A program made the position numbers and the translations under genes. A stretch of 64,000 bases of DNA from CAVZVZ01 sp963778895 (GTDB lineage: Bacteria; Actinomycetota; Acidimicrobiia; Acidimicrobiales; Acidimicrobilacustridaceae), in the NCBI GenBank assembly GCA_963778895.1, contig CAVZVZ010000005.1, positions 744,001 through 808,000 on the forward strand. Direction: 5' to 3'. A model generated the notes under the pieces. It was not told the DNA's origin. It searched no databases and saw nothing but the letters and a program-made list of their open reading frames with translations. Positions 18,132 through 26,285 of the stretch are shown here, one piece after another. The stretch's first letter is position 1. Each line of letters opens with the position of its first letter.

Positions 18132-19145
18132 TCATGCTTGGCGGTCGAGGCCGTGCATCTCGCGACGCACGGTCCGCCCCAGCAACCCGCGGTAGGCCTG
18201 CTCGGCGGACTGCCCCTCGTTCACGACGCGGTAGACCTCGTCGACGATCGGCATCTCGACGTCGTACTCGGCCGCCAGCTCGCGCACGACGGCGACGGTC
18301 TTCACACCCTCGGCCACCATCTGCATCTGCTCGATGATCTCGTCGATCGTGCGACCCTGGCCGAGCTGCTCACCGACATGGCGATTGCGGCTCTGCGGAC
18401 TGACACAGGTCGCGATCAAGTCGCCCATACCTGCCAGGCCGCCGAACGTGAAGGGGTCGCCACCCATCGCCATGCCGAGTCGGCTGAGCTCGGCGAGCCC
18501 GCGAGTGATCACGGCGGCACGCGTGTTGTCGCCGGTACCCAGGCCGTCGGCCATGCCCGACGCGATGGCCATCACGTTCTTCAACGCGCCGGCCAGCTCG
18601 CAGCCGATCACGTCCTCGTTCGTGTAGACGCGGAACAGGCTCGTCGAGAACAGGTCCTGCAACGTCGCCGCGATGGTGTGGTCGCTCATGGCGAGCACTG
18701 CGGCCGCGGCGTCGCCGGCGAGGATCTCCTTGGCCAGGTTCGGACCGGTGAGCACGCCGTAGGGATGCCCGGGCAGCTCGTCGTTGATCACCTCGGTCAT
18801 GCGCTCGTTGGTGCCCTGCTCGAGTCCCTTCGCCAGACTGATCACCGGCACCCAGGCCCGGATGTGCTGAGCCACCTCGCGGAGGGTCGAACGAAAGCCG
18901 TGCGAGGGAACGCCCATCACGATCATGTCGGCGCCCGCCACCGCCTCGACGATGTCGGACGTGGCGTGCAGTTCCGGGTGCAGGTCGTAGCCGGCGAGGT
19001 ATCGACTGTTCGTGTGCTTGGTGTCGACCTCGAGCGCGACATCGGGATCGCGGGCCCAAAGCGTCGTATCGACGTTGTGGGCGAGCAGGTGGGCGACGGT
19101 CGTCCCCCAGGAGCCCGCACCGACGACCGTGGCCCGGATGCGCAT
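18132..19145 (-). CDS. gpsA: NAD(P)H-dependent glycerol-3-phosphate dehydrogenase
   Basis: 337 residues from ATG 19145, chosen over an upstream GTG because AAGGTGA lies at Shine-Dalgarno distance. VVGAGSWGTTVAHLLA is the Rossmann GxGxxG motif. SLAKGLEQGTNERMTE and ELAGALKNVMAIASGMADGL hold the two conserved lysines, with NTRAAVITRGLAEL after them, all diagnostic of GpsA. It reduces dihydroxyacetone phosphate to glycerol 3-phosphate for phospholipid and lipid synthesis in the cytoplasm. It is the first gene of a minus-strand operon and divergent from fbiD. Confidence 0.96.
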   Translation of the reverse strand: MRIRATVVGAGSWGTTVAHLLAHNVDTTLWARDPDVALEVDTKHTNSRYLAGYDLHPELHATSDIVEAVAGADMIVMGVPSHGFRSTLREVAQHIRAWVPVISLAKGLEQGTNERMTEVINDELPGHPYGVLTGPNLAKEILAGDAAAAVLAMSDHTIAATLQDLFSTSLFRVYTNEDVIGCELAGALKNVMAIASGMADGLGTGDNTRAAVITRGLAELSRLGMAMGGDPFTFGGLAGMGDLIATCVSPQSRNRHVGEQLGQGRTIDEIIEQMQMVAEGVKTVAVVRELAAEYDVEMPIVDEVYRVVNEGQSAEQAYRGLLGRTVRREMHGLDRQA

Positions 19146-19198
19146 GGCTCTCACCTTAGGACCCCACTTTCCGGCGGCGCTCCCTACAATCGTCGCTG

Positions 19199-19774
19199 AT
19201 GAAGAATGCGGCGGTGCTGGTGCCGGTCAAGGCATTCCGCGCCGCAAAACTGCGCTTGGCCCCGGCTCTCGATGCACCGGCGCGAGCGGAGCTGGCTCGG
19301 GTGATGGCGAGCCGGGTCGTCGAGGCATCGGCACCGCTTCCGGTTTCGGTCGTGTGCGACGACGATGAGGTCGCCGAGTGGGCGGCATCGGTCGGCGCCG
19401 CGGTGATCTGGCGGCCGGGGCGAGGCCTGAACGGCGCGGTCGCCGACGGAGTCGCGGCGCTGGCCGCGACCGGACACGACTTCGTGATCATCGCCCACGG
19501 CGATCTCCCCCACGCCGTCGACCTGGCGTGGATCGCCGAGTTCGACGGCATCACGTTGGTGCCCGATCGTCGCGACGACGGAACGAACGTGGTGGGGCTC
19601 CCGGCCCGAGCCCACACGAGCTTTCGCTTCGCGTACGGGTCGGGATCGTTCACCCGCCACACGGCCGAGGCCGAACGCATCGGCATACACGTCCGGGTGG
19701 TCCGCGAACCGCGGCTGGCGTGGGACGTCGACGTGCCGGCCGATCTCGCCGAACCGTCCTGGCCCACCCCATGA
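19199..19774 (+). CDS. fbiD: Phosphoenolpyruvate/2-phospho-L-lactate guanylyltransferase (coenzyme F420 biosynthesis)
   Basis: 191 residues with the CofC/FbiD nucleotidyltransferase pattern: VPVKAFRAAKLRLAPAL at the N-terminus, GLNGAVADGVAALAATG, FVIIAHGDLPHA (metal-binding loop), DRRDDGTNVVGLPA, and FRFAYGSGSFTRHTAEAERIG. It activates phosphoenolpyruvate (in actinobacteria) or 2-phospholactate with GTP as the first committed step to the F420 side chain. TACAAT ends 8 bases before the ATG, so the leader is minimal. It is the first gene of a three-gene overlapping operon. The later F420 genes (fbiA, fbiB) are not in the window. Confidence 0.93.
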   Translation: MKNAAVLVPVKAFRAAKLRLAPALDAPARAELARVMASRVVEASAPLPVSVVCDDDEVAEWAASVGAAVIWRPGRGLNGAVADGVAALAATGHDFVIIAHGDLPHAVDLAWIAEFDGITLVPDRRDDGTNVVGLPARAHTSFRFAYGSGSFTRHTAEAERIGIHVRVVREPRLAWDVDVPADLAEPSWPTP

Positions 19775-20505
19775 CTGACCTTCGCGTCGACCTACCGCTC
19801 CCGATGCGCGCCCTGGCGATCGGCGCCCATCCCGACGACATCGAGTTCGGATGCGGCGCAACCCTCGCCAAGTGGGCGGCCGCGGGGTGCGAGATCAATC
19901 ACCTCGTGCTCACCGACGGCGCGAAGGGCACCTGGGATCCGGCGGCTGACACCGACGCACTGGTCGCGGTGCGCGAGATCGAGCAGTTGGCGGCGGCGAA
20001 GGCGCTCGGTTCGCGAGGCAAGGTCGTGATGCTCGCCAACGTCGACGGCGAGCTCGAGGCGAGCCTCGCGCGGCGCGAGCGCGTCGCGTACTGGATCCGC
20101 CGGCTCCGACCTGATGTCGTGCTGGGCCACGATCCATGGAAGCGCTATCGCCTGCATCCCGATCATCGTCACGCAGGCTGGCTCACCGTCGACGGCTTGG
20201 TTGCCGCGCGCGATCCGCACTTCTCACCCGAACAGGACGTTCCCGCCCATCGTCCGTCGGCCCTACTGTTGTTCGAGGCGGACGAAGCCGATCACGCCGA
20301 GGACGTCACGGGCTGGGCCGACAGCAAGTTGGCTGCGCTGCTCGAGCACCGCAGCCAGTACCGCTCGACGATGCACATCGAGCCGGATGACGACGGCTCG
20401 CAGCTGGCGGCCTTCCGGAAGTTGGTCGTCGATCGATTGGCCGAGGGCGGTGCGCGTGCCGGCGTGGAGCACGCCGAGTTGTTCAAAGCCATCACGGAGC
20501 TGTGA
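19771..20505 (+). CDS. PIG-L/LmbE-family deacetylase
   Basis: 244 residues. The ATG at 19771 overlaps the fbiD stop (ATGA). AIGAHPDDIEFGCGATLAKWA gives the metal-binding AHPDD, and RYRLHPDHRHAGWLT gives the HPDHxxxG histidine pair; both zinc regions are intact. It is closer to MshB/mycothiol-conjugate-amidase-like proteins than the PIG-L protein at 13857, but no other mycothiol gene is here. A hydrolytic deacetylase on an N-acetylglucosamine-type substrate is the family expectation. Coupling to fbiD suggests a constitutive cofactor/thiol housekeeping operon (inference). Confidence 0.87.
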   Translation: MTDLRVDLPLPMRALAIGAHPDDIEFGCGATLAKWAAAGCEINHLVLTDGAKGTWDPAADTDALVAVREIEQLAAAKALGSRGKVVMLANVDGELEASLARRERVAYWIRRLRPDVVLGHDPWKRYRLHPDHRHAGWLTVDGLVAARDPHFSPEQDVPAHRPSALLLFEADEADHAEDVTGWADSKLAALLEHRSQYRSTMHIEPDDDGSQLAAFRKLVVDRLAEGGARAGVEHAELFKAITEL

Positions 20506-21182
20506 ACGAGCTCACCCGCCGCATCGTCGATGCCTTCGAGCCCGCTCGCGATCCGGTCGCGGCCGCGTCGATGGCGCGTTACATGCGCGATCAGTTCGAG
20601 TTCCTGGGAATCGGCTCGCCCGCTCGGAGGGCGTTGCAGCGTGAGGCACTCGTCGCCTTTCGTCCCGACCGCGACATGCTGCTCGCCGGCGCAGATTCGT
20701 TGTGGAATCGGCGCGAGCGCGAATACCAGTACGCGGCGTGCGACCTGTTGGTTCGCGGCGCGAAGGTGCTGACGCCCGCTGACCTCCCGACCATCGCACG
20801 ACTCATCACCACGAAATCGTGGTGGGACACCGTCGATGCGCTCGCGATCAGCGTGGTCGGCCCGATCGTGCTGACCGACCGGTCCGCCGGTGATCCCGTC
20901 ATGGATGACTGGATCCGCTCCGACGACATGTGGCTGGCCCGCACGGCCATCCTGCATCAGAACAAATGGAAGATTGCGACCGACGAACCGCGTCTGTTCG
21001 CCTTCTGCCTCGCGCGCGCCGCCGAGACCGACTTCTTCTACCGCAAGGCCATCGGCTGGGCGCTCCGCGAGTACTCGAAGACGGCGCCGGATGCCGTACG
21101 CAGATTCATCGCCGACCACGACGACGAGCTGTCGGGCCTGTCGAAGCGTGAGGGCGTGAAGGTGCTCAATCGGGGCACGTGA
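20502..21182 (+). CDS. AlkD-like DNA alkylation repair protein
   Basis: 226 residues, all-alpha with HEAT-like repeats. The GTG start overlaps the previous stop (GTGA). RYMRDQFEFLGIGSPARR is the family N-terminus, KSWWDTVDAL carries the Trp and Asp that contact alkylated base and backbone in AlkD, and YRKAIGWALREYSKT is the conserved final repeat. AlkD enzymes excise positively charged N3-alkyladenine and N7-alkylguanine lesions without base flipping. The 3' end overlaps a convergent small gene by 17 bases. Confidence 0.93.
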   Translation: MNELTRRIVDAFEPARDPVAAASMARYMRDQFEFLGIGSPARRALQREALVAFRPDRDMLLAGADSLWNRREREYQYAACDLLVRGAKVLTPADLPTIARLITTKSWWDTVDALAISVVGPIVLTDRSAGDPVMDDWIRSDDMWLARTAILHQNKWKIATDEPRLFAFCLARAAETDFFYRKAIGWALREYSKTAPDAVRRFIADHDDELSGLSKREGVKVLNRGT

Positions 21183-21468
21183 TGCGCTTGGCGTGGGGTG
21201 GGACGTCGGATCGATACACCCACCGGAACCGCAGGCACTCACCCACCTGGTAGCGGGCCTCGCTCGGGAACTCGGGCGTGTAGGCCAAGCACTGCTGGTC
21301 GCCGCTGCCCACGTCGCGAACACAGATCCCGTGCTGGTCGGCGCTCTCGACCCGAACGGTGGCGTCGTTCTCGGGCCACCAGGCCACGACGGCCGCCACC
21401 ACGAGACAGGCGACCACGAATCCCGCTATCACCCAGCTCCGCCCCGTTGGCACCCACTTACGTCCCAC
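21166..21468 (-). CDS. Small single-pass membrane protein with extracytoplasmic cysteines
   Basis: About 100 residues. Of two plausible GTG starts (21468 and 21453) the longer is given. Residues 14-32 form one hydrophobic span (WVIAGFVVACLVVAAVVAWW), followed by an exported part with cysteines in HGICVRD, DQQCLAY, VGECLRF and ITCPD, likely two disulfides. The much longer open frame upstream is antisense to other genes. Function unknown. Confidence 0.6.
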   Translation of the reverse strand: MGRKWVPTGRSWVIAGFVVACLVVAAVVAWWPENDATVRVESADQHGICVRDVGSGDQQCLAYTPEFPSEARYQVGECLRFRWVYRSDVPPHAKRITCPD

Positions 21469-21495
21469 GCGCCGAATCGTGGCACGCTGCGCGCC

Positions 21496-21714
21496 GTGAT
21501 CGCGGACGGCACGTACGACGTCTTCATCGTCGACGCCACCGAGCTCGACTCCGGCGGCTGGCAACTCGAGCTGACCATCCTCGCCGGCGACCACAAGGGC
21601 GAGCTGGTCGCCATCAACGCCCAAGGCCTCGAGGGCTCCGAGTTCGACCTCCTCGGCATGCCGGGCACCCTCGTCGTAACCGACGGCGTGCCCGGGTTCC
21701 GCGTCGACAGCTAG
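21496..21714 (+). CDS. Short conserved beta-rich protein
   Basis: 72 residues from GTG 21496. The sequence DGTYDVFIVDATELDSGGWQ, then LELTILAGDHKGELV and LLGMPGTLVVTDGVPGF, suggests a small OB/beta-barrel fold. Comparable short proteins occur in other Acidimicrobiia, in my recollection, without a known role. It is divergent from the membrane protein gene with a 27-bp gap. Confidence 0.65.
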   Translation: MIADGTYDVFIVDATELDSGGWQLELTILAGDHKGELVAINAQGLEGSEFDLLGMPGTLVVTDGVPGFRVDS

Positions 21715-21779
21715 CGGTGGACAAAATCGACAACGAATCGTCACTTCAGCCCCGCGCCAGATCGGAGTAAGAGTGACCC

Positions 21780-22256
21780 ATGGTGATGATGCGACGAGGC
21801 CAGAAGCTGGCGCGTGCGAGCAGACACCGCTCGCATCCCGCCGAAACCGCGCGGCCGACGACGCTGGGACGCCACCGCGAACCAACCGTGCGATTGATCG
21901 CACCCGAGGATCAGCCCGAGCCGGGGCCAGACGGTCGTTTCGGTCCCGGCATCGAAGAGGAACTGCGAACTGCCACCGAACGTCTAACGGAGTGCCGGGC
22001 GGCGGCCGCGACGACCCGCTCGTCGCTCGCTGAGGCTCAACGCGCCGCGGCGGAGTGTCGCGAGCGTGCCGACACGGCTCAGCGGGTCTTCGACGAGGCG
22101 CGTGACGCGGCCCGACACGCCGAACTGGCCATGCGCCAGCAGCAACGCCGGGCCGCCGACGCCAAGTTGGAGCTCCGTCGAGCCTTGGAGTGGGCGGCGC
22201 GATTCGAGGGCACCTTGCCGACCGACGTCGTTGCCGATCCGCCGAACGCCAGCTGA
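21780..22256 (+). CDS. Coiled-coil protein of unknown function
   Basis: 158 residues. The basic N-terminus is followed from about residue 60 by an uninterrupted Ala/Arg/Glu-rich helix (EEELRTATERLTECRAAAAT to KLELRRALEWAARFEG) with heptad-like spacing, predicted to be a coiled coil. There is no signal peptide or catalytic motif. The start is uncertain because three in-frame ATG codons lie within the first four codons. Confidence 0.5.
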   Translation: MVMMRRGQKLARASRHRSHPAETARPTTLGRHREPTVRLIAPEDQPEPGPDGRFGPGIEEELRTATERLTECRAAAATTRSSLAEAQRAAAECRERADTAQRVFDEARDAARHAELAMRQQQRRAADAKLELRRALEWAARFEGTLPTDVVADPPNAS

Positions 22257-22301
22257 TCAACTCGCTCGACCGGAGGGACGCCAACCCGTCACACTCCTGC
22301 G

Positions 22302-22955
22302 ATGGGTGCGAACATCTGGCCGCTCTTCGATCTGACGATCCGCACACCTCGGCTCGAGCTGCGGCCTCCCGCGGATCCGGACGTGTTCGCGTTGGCCGAG
22401 CTCGCCCGCCAAGGCATCCACGACCCCGAGGAGATGCCGTTTCGGTTCGCGTGGACCGACGCGCCCTCACCAGAACTCGAGCGCAACGCGCTCCAGTTCC
22501 ACTGGCGCATCCGCGCGAGCTGGACGGTCGAGGCGTGGCACCTGCCCTTCGCCGTCTGGTTCGACGACCAGATCGTCGGACAACAGGACATCCTCGCCAC
22601 GGACTTCCTCCACACCCGCACCTTCGAGTCCGGTTCGTGGCTGGGCCGCGCCCATCAGGGGCAAGGCATCGGCAAGGAGATGCGGGCTGCGGTGTTGCAC
22701 CTGGGGTTCGAAGGCCTCGGCGCGCAACGGGCCGAGACCGGTGCGTACGAGCGCAACCATGCGTCACTCGGAGTCACCCGCTCGCTCGGCTACGAGGCGA
22801 ACGGTGACGCGATCGTTGCGCCGCGCGGCGAGCCACAGACCGAGCTGGCTTTCAAGATGAGTCGCGCCACGTTCGACCGGGTTCGCCGCGACGACATCAC
22901 CATCGAGAACCTCGAACCCTGCCTGCCCATGTTCGGGTTGACCGACGCCACGTGA
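22302..22955 (+). CDS. RimJ/RimL-type GNAT acetyltransferase
   Basis: 217 residues. TIRTPRLELRPPADPDVFAL is the typical RimJ/L start, SWLGRAHQGQGIGKEMRAAV is the acetyl-CoA pyrophosphate loop, and QRAETGAYERNHASLGVTRSLGY is the closing motif. These enzymes N-acetylate protein N-termini or aminoglycoside-like small molecules. The next gene (DUF429) starts inside its stop codon, so the two are translationally coupled. Confidence 0.88.
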   Translation: MGANIWPLFDLTIRTPRLELRPPADPDVFALAELARQGIHDPEEMPFRFAWTDAPSPELERNALQFHWRIRASWTVEAWHLPFAVWFDDQIVGQQDILATDFLHTRTFESGSWLGRAHQGQGIGKEMRAAVLHLGFEGLGAQRAETGAYERNHASLGVTRSLGYEANGDAIVAPRGEPQTELAFKMSRATFDRVRRDDITIENLEPCLPMFGLTDAT

Positions 22956-23616
22956 CGGTCGCGGGCGTCGACGGCTGCCGCGCCGGCTGGGTCGTCGCGG
23001 TAGCCGACGGTCGGACCGTCGACGTGTCGGTCGTCGCCGCGTTCGCGGATGTGCTCGACCTGCTCGACGCGGGGATCGACGCCATCGCCGTCGACATCCC
23101 GATCGGTTTGCCGGAGGCTGGGCCGCGGCAGTGCGACATCGACGCGCGCAAGCTCTTGGGTCCGCGTCGCTCGACGGTGTTCCCCGCGCCGCCTCGGGCC
23201 CTTCTCCACGAGAGGAACTACCCCACCGCACTGCAGACCAAGCGAGCCCTCGACGGACAGGGCCTGTCGAAACAGGCCTTCCACCTGTTGCCCAAGATCG
23301 CGGAAGTCGACGCGTGCCTCCAGCCCGAGCTCCAGCCGCGGATCGTCGAGGCCCACCCCGAGCTCGCGTTCCAGCTGCTGGCCGGCGAGCACTTGCCCTC
23401 CAAGCACGACGCCGAAGGACTAGCGCAACGGGAACGATCTCGCTTCGCGACTCACGGATGACGCACCTGCACAGGGTCACCGGCGCCAAGCTCGACGACG
23501 TGCTCGATGCCGTCGTGCTGACGGCCACGGCCGCCAAAGTGGTGCAGGGCACCGCCGAGCATCTCGGTGACGGCGCTCGTGACGCTCGTGGGCTGGTCAT
23601 GGAAATCGTCTTCTGA
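22952..23616 (+). CDS. DUF429 protein, predicted RNase H-like nuclease (frameshifted)
   Basis: About 221 residues from GTG 22952 (GTGA overlap with the GNAT gene). VAGVDGCRAGWVVAVADG, AIAVDIPIGLPEAGPRQCD, RRSTVFPAPPRALL, FHLLPKIAEVD and EAHPELAFQLL are all DUF429 signatures. The first and second contain the acidic residues of an RNase H-like fold. The frame breaks between about 23420 and 23460 and resumes as GAKLDDVLDAVVLTATAAKV, the normal C-terminal motif with a further conserved Asp. The biological role of DUF429 is unknown. Confidence 0.82.
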
Positions 23617-23672
23617 CCCGATGATTCCGCGGCGGTTCCGTGGGAACATGCGACCGACAGAAGGGGTGCGCC

Positions 23673-25100
23673 ATGAAGCGACTGACCGGACTCGACGCGA
23701 GCTTCTTGTACATGGAGACGCCGACGTCGTTCATGCACGTGGCGAACCTCATGATCCTCGATCCGTCGACGGCGACCGAACGGCTTCGACTTCGATCATC
23801 TCCGTGATCTCTACGAGCAGCGGCTCGATCTCGCTCCGCCGTTCCGGCGCCGGCTCGTCGAGGTTCCCCTCGGTCTGAATCACCCCATCTGGATCGAGGA
23901 CCCCGACTTCGATCTCGACTGGCACCTGCGCCACATCGCCGTGCCGCGCCCGGGCGGCATCAAGGAGCTGTGCGAGCTGACCGGCCATCTCGTCGCCATC
24001 CCGCTCGACCGCTCGCGCCCGCTGTGGGAGGTGTGGCTGATCGACGGCCTCGAGGGCGGTCACGTCGCCGCGCTCAGCAAGGTGCACCACGCGGCGATCG
24101 ACGGCGCGTCCGGCGAGGAGCTCCTCGTGGCCATCCTCGACACGACGCCCGAGATCGAAGAGAAGCCGGCGCCCGACGAACCGTGGACGCCCGATCACGT
24201 TCCGAGCGACACCGAGATGATGGGGTACGCGCTCGGTCTCGTTGGCGCAGACACCCGTCCGCGCGGTGAAGACCGTGCGCCGCACGGTCGAAGCGGGTCT
24301 GCGCATGCGCGAGAACAACCGCAAGGAACCGAACGTCAAGCCGCCGCCGTCACCGTTCAGCGCGCCACCCACGTCGTTCAACGCCGCGCTCACACCCGCA
24401 TCGGGCCTTCGCGACTGCATCGCTGTCGCTGCCCGATGTGAAGGACCTCAAGAACGCGCTGGGCGCGACCGTCAACGACGTCGTGCTCACGTTGTGCGCC
24501 GGCGCGCTACGCAACTATCTCGACTCACGCGACGAGCACCCGAACGGACCGCTCGTCGCCATGGTTCCCATCTCGGTGCGCACCGACGACCAGAAGGGCA
24601 CGCACGGCAACCAGGTGTCGATGATGCTCACCAGCCTCGCCACCGACCTCGACGATCCGCTCGACCGGTTGGCGGCGATCCACGAGGGCATGGCCATGGC
24701 CAAGGAACAGCAGAACGCCATCGGGGCCGACACCCTGCAGAACTGGGTCGAGTTCGCGGCGCCGGCCGTGCTCGGCCTGGCGGTGCGCACCTACTCGCGC
24801 ACGAAGATGGCCGACCGTCATCGTCCGCTCTTCAACGTCACGATCTCGAACGTGCCGGGCCCGCCCTTCCCGCTCTACGTGGCCGGCGCCCAGATGAAGG
24901 CGACGTACCCGATCGGGCCGATCTTCGACGGCGGCGGCCTGAACATCACGGTGATGAGCTACATGGACAGCCTCGACTTCGGCTTCCTGGTGTGCCCCGA
25001 GCTCATCCCCGACCCGTGGCAACTGGCCGACGCGTTGCACGAAGCACTCGAGCAGATGAAGAAGGCCGTCGCGGCCAATACCGACGGTGACGCGGCCTGA
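23673..25100 (+). CDS. Wax ester synthase/diacylglycerol acyltransferase (WS/DGAT), frameshifted
   Basis: About 475 residues, normal for the family. The start MKRLTGLDASFLYMETP follows a GAAGGGG ribosome-binding site. HHAAIDG (plus-strand bases around 24086-24106) is the HHxxxDG catalytic motif, and GATVNDVVLTLCAGALR and VTISNVPGPPFPLY are conserved C-terminal motifs. Frame changes near 23785, 24245 and 24410 sum to zero. The enzyme esterifies acyl-CoA with fatty alcohols or diacylglycerol, giving neutral storage lipid in inclusions. It is solitary here. Confidence 0.92.
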
Positions 25101-25112
25101 GTCCAGGGGCGG

Positions 25113-25140
25113 CGGTGCTTATCAGATATGATAAGCACCG
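25113..25140 (+). promoter_or_regulatory. 28-bp perfect palindrome: operator/promoter of the nucleotidyltransferase-HTH pair
   Basis: Arms CGGTGCTTATCA and TGATAAGCACCG (12 bp each, perfect) flank GATA. The -10-like TATGAT (25127-25132) lies inside the palindrome, 7 bases before GTG 25140, which shares the palindrome's last base. Binding by a dimeric HTH protein would block the promoter. The HTH gene two places downstream is the obvious candidate (autoregulation is typical of toxin-antitoxin operons). The position also argues for GTG 25140 over ATG 25128. Confidence 0.75.
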
Positions 25141-25830
25141 TGTCCAAGGTCAGCCCGACGCTGCAGCGGGTGCTCTCGTCTGCGGCGCGTCTCCGAACAA
25201 GTGGTTCCCGACGCGGTGCTCGTCGGGGGCTCCGCCGCCGCGCTGCACGCCGGACACCGCGACTCCTTCGATCACGATCATGTTCTGGTGGACCTGGTCG
25301 AGCGGTACCAGGCCGTGCTCGACGCCGTCGAAGCCACGGACGGTTGGGCGACGTCGGTGCGAGCGTCGAAACCGCCGTGGACCATCATGGGGAGCCTCGG
25401 TGGAGTGGAGGCGGGGCTTCGCCAGCTCCGCCGAGCCCGACCGCTCGAGACGTGCCAAGTCGAGGTGGGCGATGGCGCCATCGTCGTCGCACCGACCGCA
25501 CCGGAAACTCTGCGGGTGAAGGCCTATCTCGTCGTCCAACGCAACGTGGTGCGGGATTATCTCGACGTGGTGGCGCTGGCGGATCACCTCGGAGAAGACA
25601 GCGCCGTCGAGATCCTGGCCGGCATCGACGACTACTACGTGGATCGGTCCGGTGAGCAAGGCTCGGTTCTCACGGCGTTGGTGACCGCGCTGGCCGATCC
25701 GCGCCCGCACGACACCGACGTGATCGACGAGCTGCCGCGCTACAAGGGTCTCGATGTCCGCTGGCACGACTGGGATCGAGTGGTGAAGGCTTGCCGGCAG
25801 CTCGCACTCCGACTGAGCGGCGCACTCTGA
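25140..25830 (+). CDS. AbiEii/AbiGii-like nucleotidyltransferase, probable toxin (one frameshift)
   Basis: About 229 residues from GTG 25140; 691 bases equals 230 codons plus one, matching one extra base near 25185. After a helical start (SPTLQRVLSSAARL) comes VLVGGSAAALHAGHRDSFDHD, the GG-S...DxD nucleotidyltransferase core, then ETLRVKAYLVVQRNVVRDYLD, the conserved Lys and RDxxD region of AbiEii-like proteins. Such toxins add nucleotides to tRNA or another target and block growth until countered. The HTH gene starts within its stop codon. Assignment as toxin rests on family and gene pairing. Confidence 0.8.
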
Positions 25831-26282
25831 TGGCGGTCCGATTCCGCAACGTCGACGCCTCGCCCTCCGATGACATCCGGACCTGGCCCTTCGAAGCGCT
25901 CGTCACCGTGATCGATCGCGGGCTGGTCGCCGATTGGCAGCCGGTGTTCGCCGAGATCCGGCGATCGCCGTGGGGCCCCGTGGCTCGGCGCGTCGAGCGC
26001 TACCTCGCCTACCGCGAGCCCGACGCCGTCGGCGTGCTCTTCTCGCTCGCCATAGAGCGGGCTCGCGCGGTTGCCGAGCAGGCGGACCGGGCCGTCGTCA
26101 GCGAACGCGTCAGTGCGGCGGTCTCCCGATCAGGCCTGAGCAACAGCGAGTTCGCCCAACTCGTGGGCACGAGCGCGTCTCGCCTCAGCACCTACCTGAG
26201 CGGCAAGGTCACGCCTTCGGCCGCGATGCTGCTCCGCATCGAGCGGTTCGGCGAGTCACCTGATCACGACAACGTCGGTTGA
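25830..26282 (+). CDS. Xre-type HTH protein, probable antitoxin and autorepressor
   Basis: 150 residues; ATG 25830 overlaps the toxin stop by one base (TGATG). The N-terminal half (RTWPFEALVTVIDRGLVADW, IRRSPWGPVARRVERYLAY) is a partner-specific domain. Residues about 95-140 form a Xre/Cro helix-turn-helix: SRSGLSNSEFAQLVGTSASR followed by LSTYLSGKVTPSAAMLLRIE. The gene order toxin then HTH antitoxin, and the palindrome at the operon start, fit a self-regulated module. It likely neutralises the nucleotidyltransferase directly and binds the palindrome. Confidence 0.8.
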   Translation: MAVRFRNVDASPSDDIRTWPFEALVTVIDRGLVADWQPVFAEIRRSPWGPVARRVERYLAYREPDAVGVLFSLAIERARAVAEQADRAVVSERVSAAVSRSGLSNSEFAQLVGTSASRLSTYLSGKVTPSAAMLLRIERFGESPDHDNVG

Positions 26283-26285
26283 CGT

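Noticed and set aside
21469..22767. Very long minus-strand frame continuing upstream of the small membrane protein
   Set aside because: It is Arg-rich and lacks any motif, and it lies antisense to the plus-strand GNAT and coiled-coil genes; only the last 100 residues look like protein.
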